Source of the DNA: Magnetovibrio sp.
GTDB lineage: Bacteria > Pseudomonadota > Alphaproteobacteria > Rhodospirillales > Magnetovibrionaceae
NCBI GenBank assembly: GCA_026196495.1
Contig: JAPHSY010000029.1
Span: 1-64,000 of the forward strand
Reading direction: 5' to 3'
Length of the DNA stretch: 64,000 nt
Shown here: positions 26,395-33,619 of the stretch, one piece after another
Layout of the letters: every line of letters begins with the position of its first letter
Position numbering within the stretch: the first letter of the stretch is position 1
Position numbers and translations under genes: made by a program
The notes under the pieces: generated by a model
Databases searched by the model: none
What the model was told of the DNA's origin: nothing
Seen by the model: the letters and a program-made list of their open reading frames with translations, nothing else

Positions 26395-27042
26395 ATGATG
26401 AAATTAATCACTATATTCGTTGGACTTTCCGTTGTCGCATTGGCTGGCTGTCAAACAACTACCCTAGATTCAAGTACCACTCTAAGCGCAAGTATGGATC
26501 CAAAAGATGCCGAATTGGCGAAAGCCATTATTTTGCGCCACTGCGCTATTAAATCTAGCGAACCAGGTGGCGGGAAACGGAAGATTGATGCATCCAGGCT
26601 AACACTTCATTCCATCACAAAACGCGATGGTGATTGGTTGGCTGCTGATGTGACTTCGCCAGGCTTAAATTACATGCCGGTGAGGGGAAACGTATACTTT
26701 AACAAAACCACGAATGAATATGCTTGCGGAACGAACAATTGGCGACGCGGTATGGCGTCCTCGTCACCAAACGCTTTCGCAACACATCATGTAACTCCCT
26801 ATGTCACGGCGAACTTTACTGCAGATTATTCCTCTTTAAAGAAAATTGATGAAAAAAAGGTGACGTTAAATTCGACTAAAGCGGTCCCAATTTACACAGA
26901 GCCATCACACAAGGCTCCTGTTATCATGAACATTGGCCCTGATCATTCCCTGTATGCTTTTGAAGAAACTGCCTTTTGGCTGCATGTTAAAGACAAAAAT
27001 TCCGGCCAAAGTGGATGGATCACAAAAGGAAAAGTTCACTAA
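26395..27042 (+). CDS. Lipoprotein with Cys-pair domain and SH3-like domain, unknown
   Basis: A 215-residue lipoprotein (lipobox LAGC). Residues about 35-120 are paralogous to the lipoprotein at 6236: HC, KRKID.S, DGDW and GNVYFN..T.EYACGTNNWRR occur in the same order, including both cysteines. Unlike that gene it adds a C-terminal bacterial SH3 domain (PIYTEPSHKAPVIMNIG ... WLHVKDKNSGQSGWI). It sits between metG and tatD, which are usually adjacent in related bacteria, and its codon use looks more AT-rich, suggesting insertion of an accessory gene. Confidence 0.8.
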   Translation: MMKLITIFVGLSVVALAGCQTTTLDSSTTLSASMDPKDAELAKAIILRHCAIKSSEPGGGKRKIDASRLTLHSITKRDGDWLAADVTSPGLNYMPVRGNVYFNKTTNEYACGTNNWRRGMASSSPNAFATHHVTPYVTANFTADYSSLKKIDEKKVTLNSTKAVPIYTEPSHKAPVIMNIGPDHSLYAFEETAFWLHVKDKNSGQSGWITKGKVH

Positions 27043-27044
27043 AG

Positions 27045-27827
27045 ATGCTCATCGACAGCCATTGTCACTTGGATTATCCGGAATTCAGCGATATTGCTGA
27101 AACCAATCGGCGTGCGCGTGAAGCTGGCGTCGATGCGATGCTGACCATTGGTACGTCAATCGACAAGTTTCCGGGCGTTTTGGCGGTTGCCGAAAGCCAA
27201 GACAACATCTGGGCCACCGTCGGTGTGCACCCGCATTCCGCTGGTAAAGGCGAGATGGTGACACTGGACTGGCTGTTAGAGCACGCAAAACACCCCAAAG
27301 TGGTTGGTTTTGGCGAAACCGGGCTGGATTATTTCTATGAGCACAGCCCCCGCGATGCCCAAAAACAGGTATTCCGCACCCATATTGAGGCTTCACGCCA
27401 ATTGCAAATGCCGCTGATCGTGCACACCCGCGATGCCGAGGACGACACCTTGGCAATCTTAACCGAAGAAATGGAGAAGGGGGCTTTCCCCGGCTTGATC
27501 CATTGCTTCAGTGCCTCGGCAGACTTTGCCAAGGCGGCAGTGAATTTGGGCCTCTATATCTCTATTTCCGGCATCATCACCTTTAAAAAGGCCGAAAACG
27601 TGCGTGAAGCGGTGCTGGATGTGCCTTTGGACAGGCTTTTGGTGGAAACCGATGCGCCCTACTTGGCGCCCATTCCACACCGCGGTCAACCCAATGAGCC
27701 CGCTTACACCCGCTTTACTGCCGAAAAGCTCGCCGAAGTGAAGGGCGTGAGCTTTGAAGAGTTAGCCGAAGCCACCACCAATAACTTCTTCAAATTGTTT
27801 ACGAAAACAGAGCGTCCAACAGGATAG
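27045..27827 (+). CDS. tatD: TatD-family metal-dependent deoxyribonuclease
   Basis: ATG 27045 starts MLIDSHCHLDYPEF with the N-terminal metal-binding HxH; the longer frame from 27015 would overlap the lipoprotein. GETGLDYFY supplies the conserved Glu, IVHTRDA and IHCFSA the histidines, and ETDAPYLAP the late Asp. Length 260 residues is normal. TatD proteins are Mg2+-dependent 3'-5' nucleases in DNA turnover and repair. It is followed ten bases later by the MBL hydrolase. Confidence 0.95.
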   Translation: MLIDSHCHLDYPEFSDIAETNRRAREAGVDAMLTIGTSIDKFPGVLAVAESQDNIWATVGVHPHSAGKGEMVTLDWLLEHAKHPKVVGFGETGLDYFYEHSPRDAQKQVFRTHIEASRQLQMPLIVHTRDAEDDTLAILTEEMEKGAFPGLIHCFSASADFAKAAVNLGLYISISGIITFKKAENVREAVLDVPLDRLLVETDAPYLAPIPHRGQPNEPAYTRFTAEKLAEVKGVSFEELAEATTNNFFKLFTKTERPTG

Positions 27828-27836
27828 GGGATTAGC

Positions 27837-28610
27837 GTGCGCATTACGGTTTTGGGTTCCGGATCATCGGCAGGCACCCCCAGCGTTGAAGCGGGTTGGG
27901 GGAAGTGTGATCCCACCAACCCCAAAAACCGCCGCACCCGCCCGTCTATCTTGGTCGAAGACGCGGACAAAGCCGTTTTGGTGGATACATCCCCTGATTT
28001 GCGCGAACAACTCATCCGTCACGAAATCAAACACTTAGATGCCGTTGTTTACACCCATGCACACGCAGATCATCTCCATGGGATCGACGAACTCCGCGGT
28101 ATCAATCGGCTGATGAATGCCCCCATTGATGCCTATGGTGATGCCCAAACCCTCAAATCCATTGGCGAACGCTTTGGTTATGTATTGCAGCCCTTAGCCC
28201 CAGATGCAGAGATGTATTACAAATCGACGTTGATTCCGCACGAAATCGGTCATGCTCAGACGTTTCGGGCTGGTGGCCTGAACGTGACAGCCATTGAGCA
28301 AGACCATGCATATGTCAGCACATATGGCCTACGTTTTGGGGATTTTGCCTATTCAACAGACCTGATTGCCATGCATGAAGACGGCTTCGATCTGTTACAG
28401 GGGATTAAGGTCTGGATGCTCGGCACCTTCAACGAAGGTCCACATCCAACACACTTGGGCGTTGATCAGGCCTTGGAATGGATTGAACGCATTAAACCTG
28501 AACGCGCTTACCTGACGCATCTCAGCTTTCACCTCGACTACGACAAACTACAGGGCAGGCTGCCCGATAATGTATTTGTGGCTTACGATGGGCTTCAGAT
28601 TGAGGTCTAG
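27837..28610 (+). CDS. MBL-fold metal-dependent hydrolase (PhnP/RNase Z-like)
   Basis: GTG start with AGGGGA upstream. The 257-residue protein has the HxHxDH motif at 74-79 (THAHADH), a strand LVDTSPDLREQL typical of the PhnP-like phosphodiesterase group, and late metal-binding histidines. It hydrolyses a phosphodiester, but which one is not set by the sequence. Adjacent tatD and the tmk-holB-metG run argue for a housekeeping nuclease or phosphodiesterase role. Confidence 0.85.
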   Translation: MRITVLGSGSSAGTPSVEAGWGKCDPTNPKNRRTRPSILVEDADKAVLVDTSPDLREQLIRHEIKHLDAVVYTHAHADHLHGIDELRGINRLMNAPIDAYGDAQTLKSIGERFGYVLQPLAPDAEMYYKSTLIPHEIGHAQTFRAGGLNVTAIEQDHAYVSTYGLRFGDFAYSTDLIAMHEDGFDLLQGIKVWMLGTFNEGPHPTHLGVDQALEWIERIKPERAYLTHLSFHLDYDKLQGRLPDNVFVAYDGLQIEV

Positions 28611-28793
28611 GTCAACCGCACCACAATCGAACCTAAAGATTCACTTGATACGACTATACATTTGATATAAATATAATATTTAATTTTCCATAATATAAAT
28701 TATGCGAATATTATTGGGACGTTGTTCCGGTTTCCCGTTCTGTTCACGGGAACATCCCCTCCAATAAATTGACCTCTCTCTGGGAGGTTCGCC

Positions 28794-28916
28794 ATGTCTA
28801 AGCGCGAACGTCCTGGATACGTGACACTTAACCTTGAGGTTGCCAGGGACACGTACCTTGATGGTCGTATTCGTGAACGCCAACTCAAGGAACAATCCGA
28901 GCAAATCATTCGATGA
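28794..28916 (+). CDS. Possible small protein, 40 aa
   Basis: A short ORF with a textbook ribosome site GGGAGG (28782-28787) six bases before ATG 28794. The product starts MSKRERPGYVTLNLEVARDT and continues into a charged helix ending in IIR; it has no hydrophobic segment. The pattern strand-then-helix with basic N-terminus recalls half of a ribbon-helix-helix domain. Upstream there is a six-pair hairpin (TTCCCG / CGGGAA) from 28731 to 28751. Only the strong ribosome site and amphipathic product support it. Confidence 0.5.
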   Translation: MSKRERPGYVTLNLEVARDTYLDGRIRERQLKEQSEQIIR

Positions 28917-28925
28917 ATACGTGGG

Positions 28926-28951
28926 TTATCAACGTCCTGGTGCGTTGATAA
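28926..28951. repeat. Inverted repeat at the junction of two convergent genes
   Basis: TTATCAACG (28926-28934) and CGTTGATAA (28943-28951) are perfect nine-base arms with an eight-base spacer. The stop codon of the minus-strand binding-protein gene (28929-28931) lies in one arm. It could be a transcription-blocking hairpin for both directions; no T-run follows. Confidence 0.6.
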
Positions 28952-29669
28952 ATTCACTGGTGTCGAGTGTTTTCAAAATCGTTTCAAGTTTGGCCATGAC
29001 CTGTTCGGCATTTGGATATTTTTTGTTCAAAACAAGGAACACATCCGTTTGAGACACGCTATCAAATGTCACATCTTCTTCCATTGATTTAGCTGCCAAC
29101 ACCTCTTCAGCAGGTCCGGCATAATCCAGAACGTAATCCGCGCGCCCCGCTTCCAGCATAGAGAAAGCGGCCATATGGTCACCGGCGACGTTGTTAACAA
29201 TATTGTGGGACGGTTCATTGATGTAATTGCGCCACCCCGCATAACTGTAACCACGAATGGTGATCACGTTTTTCCCATTAAGGTCGCTTTTTGTCAGAAC
29301 GGCTGGACTCCCAGGACGTCGGTACATACGGATTTCAACAACTGCAACACGTTGCTTGCTCAAAAGACAACACCCTGCCAGTGCTGACTTTGCATTCACC
29401 AACATGGAAAACTTAGACGTTCCCTGACGTAACCGTTCAAACATGCGTTTGGCGGGGTAATCTTGCGCACTCCAAGGGATTTCTGCTTTTTCAAATAGAG
29501 GTTTTGCGAGCTTTACCAATGGGTTTTTAAGCTTACCATCACTATCACGTTGGGTGGTCCACACAGAAATATCGGGGTACGCATATTCCAATGGTTCTTG
29601 AGCATGGGCAGAAGATGACAGCCCCACGATGATGCCCAGCAAAGCAACTACAAACGTACGCGCATTCAT
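28929..29669 (-). CDS. Periplasmic solute-binding protein, extracellular family 3 type
   Basis: A 246-residue protein with a signal peptide (ending in AHAQ) and the two-lobe family-3 layout: NPLVKLAKPLFEKAEI and ERLRQG in the first lobe, then LTKSDLNGKNVITIRGYSY and AFSMLEAGRADYVLDY. These are marks of the fold that binds amino acids or serves as a sensor domain. No transport genes are nearby; the upstream gene on the same strand, 63 bases away, is a membrane histidine kinase, so the two may form a ligand-sensing pair. Confidence 0.85.
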   Translation of the reverse strand: MNARTFVVALLGIIVGLSSSAHAQEPLEYAYPDISVWTTQRDSDGKLKNPLVKLAKPLFEKAEIPWSAQDYPAKRMFERLRQGTSKFSMLVNAKSALAGCCLLSKQRVAVVEIRMYRRPGSPAVLTKSDLNGKNVITIRGYSYAGWRNYINEPSHNIVNNVAGDHMAAFSMLEAGRADYVLDYAGPAEEVLAAKSMEEDVTFDSVSQTDVFLVLNKKYPNAEQVMAKLETILKTLDTSEFINAPGR

Positions 29670-29732
29670 GGCTACACACCCCTTTTCAATCGTTTATTTC
29701 ACATCGACACTTGATCATTGAATATACATTGT

Positions 29733-31757
29733 TCAATGCTTCAATGGGCCGGGGTTTGTCCCTGACGTAGTTAAGGGAAGCTCAAAAACAAACGTTGTGC
29801 CTTCCCCTTCTCGGCTATCGAACGAAATTTTTCCGTCCATCAGCTCAATCAATTTAAGCGTCACCGATAGCCCGACGCCGGTCCCTTCAATCCCGGACCC
29901 TTCGGCATCCAAACGATTAAACGGCATGAATAACTTGTCAAAGTTTTCTGGTGAAATGCCAATCCCCGTATCCGACACGGAAACCCGCAATTTATGTTGT
30001 GGTGTGTTTTGGATTAAAACATCGACCCGACCATCTTCCCGGTTGTATTTGATCGCATTGGAGCAGAGATTCATCATAATTTGGCTGAAACGTGTCGGAT
30101 CCGCCCAAACTTTAAAATTCTCATCAAACCCTACGGAATCAAATATCAACTCAACCTGGTGCTTGAGAGCTAAGGGCTGGAGGGTTTCTAAATTGCTTTG
30201 AACGATAGAAACCGGATCAATTGGCGCTAATGACAGCTCAAACTTACCAGATTCAATCTTGGATAAATCCAATATATCATTGATTAAATTCAATAAATGC
30301 TCCCCTGCTATGCGTATCTGTGCCACATAATCCAATTGTGCTGGGGCAAGTTTCATCTCTGGGTGCAACTCCAACAATTGGGAGAACCCCAAAATCCCAT
30401 TGAGCGGTGTGCGCAGTTCGTGGCTCATGCTGGAGATAAATTCCGACTTTGCCCGATTGGCCGTATCGGCATCAACTTTTGACTGTTGAAGATCCATTTC
30501 GTGTTGGACACGCTCGGTAATATCCCGAGCCGCCCCACGATAGCCTGAAAACTCCCCATCTTCGTTCCAATATGGATAGCCATTAAGCTGAATGGTTAAG
30601 GGCTTTCCATGTTTGGGATACAGAACATACTGAAATCCCTTGATGGGCTTTCGATCACGCAGAGTTTGTTGAAAACGTTCCCATTTTTCAACGTTTTGCT
30701 CCAAGATGTTACGCTCTACCAAGGCAAAACGTGATTTGCCGAGCAAGTCTTGCGCACTCATTCCGGTCACTTCAAAACATCGATTAGATAAATATGTGAA
30801 GCAATGTTGTGAATCCGTTTCCCAAAACCAATCGGAAGCTGACTCCGCGATATCACGAAACCTTTGTTCATTTTCACGCAATGATTGGTCGGCTATTTGA
30901 CGTTGACGAATTTCTTCTTGAAGATGCTCTGTTCGTTCCTCAACACGTTGTTCCAGTTCATCATTCGCGGTAGAAATTTCAAGATTCGCATTTTGTAATT
31001 GCCGATTTGTGTCGTGTAGCGCTTCAATCGTGGCATAGAGCTTTTGCGACATCTCATCAAAAACATGGTTTACGGCATCAATTTCATCCATTTGCGCCAT
31101 GTCTTTTTTCGCAGCTTGATGCCCTGAATCATTAAGTTGCAAGTCCGTTTCAAGCTGCCTGACCGTATCCGCCAATACTTCAATTCGCCGGGTTACATAC
31201 TTGTGAAATAAGAAAAACATAAAAATCGCGACAAAAAATGTCTTGATCCCATTGCTCACCAAGATCCCAAAGGCTTTTGACAACAAAGAATTATAGATCG
31301 CATCCAAGCTCCCAACGACCTTCAGCGTTCCAATTTCGAGTGCTTTTCCACGCCGCACCTGGACCAGGGGGTAGAGCCGATCCACAGCTTGTTTAGAGAT
31401 TTGCTGTCCGGCGTCCCATTTGCGCTTCTTGCCATTCGTCGTCTCAACGCTGGCATATTCAATGTGACGTAAATTGATCAACGCATTCAAAGCCAGGGAA
31501 ATTTGATTCTCATCAAAGGCCCAAACACTTTCAGATAAGCTGGGGACAGAAACCGTAACTTGATTGAACAGATTATCCAGATTGGCACGTTGGTCGTGGT
31601 AATCAGCCAACAATTGAAAAGCCGTAATGACAAGGGTGATGAGAGAGCTAAAGGCGATGATTAAGGCAATGAGCTTTCGCCCAACCTTATTCCGCGCCTT
31701 TGAAACTGGAACAGGTGTTGGTCCCCAAAAAAAGGATGTTAACGTTTTTATCGCCAT
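29733..31757 (-). CDS. Membrane sensor histidine kinase with PAS domain
   Basis: ATG 31757 (MAIKTL) is preferred over TTG 31769. The 674-residue protein has a membrane segment near 25-50, an extracytoplasmic part (about 50-165), a second membrane segment near 175-200, HAMP-like and coiled coil, a PAS domain (about 290-410, QRFRDIAESASDWFWETD), a HisKA box with SHELRTPLNGILGFSQ and an ATPase domain (NLCSNAIKYN, DTGIGISPENF, GTGVGLSVTLKL). There is no receiver domain, and no regulator gene is adjacent, so its partner is not visible. Confidence 0.93.
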   Translation of the reverse strand: MAIKTLTSFFWGPTPVPVSKARNKVGRKLIALIIAFSSLITLVITAFQLLADYHDQRANLDNLFNQVTVSVPSLSESVWAFDENQISLALNALINLRHIEYASVETTNGKKRKWDAGQQISKQAVDRLYPLVQVRRGKALEIGTLKVVGSLDAIYNSLLSKAFGILVSNGIKTFFVAIFMFFLFHKYVTRRIEVLADTVRQLETDLQLNDSGHQAAKKDMAQMDEIDAVNHVFDEMSQKLYATIEALHDTNRQLQNANLEISTANDELEQRVEERTEHLQEEIRQRQIADQSLRENEQRFRDIAESASDWFWETDSQHCFTYLSNRCFEVTGMSAQDLLGKSRFALVERNILEQNVEKWERFQQTLRDRKPIKGFQYVLYPKHGKPLTIQLNGYPYWNEDGEFSGYRGAARDITERVQHEMDLQQSKVDADTANRAKSEFISSMSHELRTPLNGILGFSQLLELHPEMKLAPAQLDYVAQIRIAGEHLLNLINDILDLSKIESGKFELSLAPIDPVSIVQSNLETLQPLALKHQVELIFDSVGFDENFKVWADPTRFSQIMMNLCSNAIKYNREDGRVDVLIQNTPQHKLRVSVSDTGIGISPENFDKLFMPFNRLDAEGSGIEGTGVGLSVTLKLIELMDGKISFDSREGEGTTFVFELPLTTSGTNPGPLKH

Positions 31758-31972
31758 TGTCCGTCCCAATTGAGGGTACTATCTCGACACCGGAATTGTT
31801 GCGTTTGAGATAAACATCCCATCACGGCACCACGTATATACGAATATCTTAGCGTTAATGCATTCGGCGACATAGTATCTCTTCAAAAAAATATTAGAAA
31901 TATAATTTCTCCAACCTCCGCTTGTAAAAAATACGTCCATTTCCCCCATTTGTTAAAAAATGTAATGGCAAC

Positions 31973-31986
31973 GATGTGTACACATC
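31973..31986. promoter_or_regulatory. Perfect 14-base palindrome upstream of the YchJ-like gene
   Basis: GATGTGTACACATC is a perfect palindrome in the AT-rich gap between the divergent histidine kinase (start 31757) and the YchJ-like gene (start 32071). Position 85 bases upstream of the latter fits an operator. The rest of 31758-32070 shows no gene and no terminator. No known regulator consensus is matched with certainty. Confidence 0.5.
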
Positions 31987-32070
31987 ACATTGGGAATAGT
32001 TTGGCTTGTTAACTATCTACGTTCAGGGCTAAAGTCCGCGAACCCGTCACCCCAATTCAGTGAGTCCCAT

Positions 32071-32559
<489 letters not shown>

Positions 32560-32564
32560 TTAGT

Positions 32565-32789
32565 TCAAAGCCCTGAACGTCGTGCGGCAATAAAAATGAA
32601 CAAATGCCATACAAAAACACACATCAGGGCAATAGCAATCAGTCCGGTTATGACCGCACACTGAGTATTTTCCACCCGCAGGCAGCCGATAAAAATAACA
32701 ATATCCAGTATGCCCAATACAAATGACGATATCACCCAGCGTAAACGTGTATTGGGAATCAAGTCTAACAAATCAAAAGGGTTTAACAT
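32565..32789 (-). CDS. Small membrane protein, 74 aa, unknown
   Basis: ATG 32789 (MLNPFDLLDLIPNTR) with AGGAAG eleven bases upstream is preferred over GTG 32798. Two hydrophobic segments (about residues 18-38 and 42-68) and short charged ends. Ends five bases after the convergent YchJ-like gene, and lies divergent to the Cys-cluster gene. No family recognised. Confidence 0.55.
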   Translation of the reverse strand: MLNPFDLLDLIPNTRLRWVISSFVLGILDIVIFIGCLRVENTQCAVITGLIAIALMCVFVWHLFIFIAARRSGL

Positions 32790-32853
32790 GGGATACACTG
32801 CTTCCTGTTTACTGACTTCCTAGCTGCTAAGTCACGTGTCATAGAGGTAGATT

Positions 32854-33618
32854 ATGGAACGTCATTTCAAATGTACAGCCTGTGGTAAATGTTGTCAGGG
32901 CTGGTTGCCGCTCAGCATTGAAGACGCCCTCACCCATGCAGATCGCTTCCCACTGTTCATGATGTGGAGTCCAGTGCGCCCAGGCGGCAAGTCATACGAC
33001 CTGACAGCCGAACTTGGTCTTACTTTTGAGCCGAAAAAACGCAAGAGAGCCGCGCTACGGATCACTCCATTCTCCTACATCCCCAGTTCAATCCCCTGCC
33101 CAGCTTTGCTGCCGGATGGCAAATGCGGTGTCCACGAAACCAAACCGCAGCGCTGTAAAACCATGCCGCTGTCGGGCGCGCGCGCAGAGGATGATCAGAC
33201 CGACTTGATGATCCCCAAGCCCGGCTGGGAGTGCGATATCAGCACAGATGCACCTCTGGTTTATCGCGACAAAACCGTAATTGAGCGTTCAGAATTCACC
33301 GCCGAACGCTCAGCTTTAAAAGCAGACAGCCCTGTTTTGAAGGCTTACGGGGATTTTATGCTGGCTGGGAACCCAAAATTGCGTCAAGAGGTCACAAAAA
33401 TGGCCCTCAACCCGCGTGGGGGACATGTGATCGTGAATTTCTCTACCCTCACCCCACGCTTGCCGCAAGTAGATATGTTTAGCTTTGCCGCACAGCAGTT
33501 CCCGGTTATGCGAGCTTTTGCTGAACTTACAGCAGGCGAAGGTTCAATGACCAAAGAACATAAGCGTTACCGTGCATGTGCAGATGAATATCAGCGCATG
33601 CTGGACAGCCAATCATGA
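32854..33618 (+). CDS. YkgJ-type cysteine-cluster protein
   Basis: The 254-residue protein opens with FKCTACGKCCQGW, the CxxCxxxC cluster of the CxxCxxCC/YkgJ family, with further cysteines in IPCPALLPDGKCGVHETKPQRC and WECD. In this family the cysteines are thought to bind a metal, often zinc or an Fe-S cluster. No membrane segment. Gene stands alone between the small membrane gene and the convergent ATPase gene (stop-to-stop distance one base). Confidence 0.85.
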   Translation: MERHFKCTACGKCCQGWLPLSIEDALTHADRFPLFMMWSPVRPGGKSYDLTAELGLTFEPKKRKRAALRITPFSYIPSSIPCPALLPDGKCGVHETKPQRCKTMPLSGARAEDDQTDLMIPKPGWECDISTDAPLVYRDKTVIERSEFTAERSALKADSPVLKAYGDFMLAGNPKLRQEVTKMALNPRGGHVIVNFSTLTPRLPQVDMFSFAAQQFPVMRAFAELTAGEGSMTKEHKRYRACADEYQRMLDSQS

Positions 33619-33619
33619 T

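Noticed and set aside
28807-28945. Short repeated AACGTCCTGG in the small ORF and in the adjacent hairpin
   Set aside because: Only about ten bases match; likely chance.
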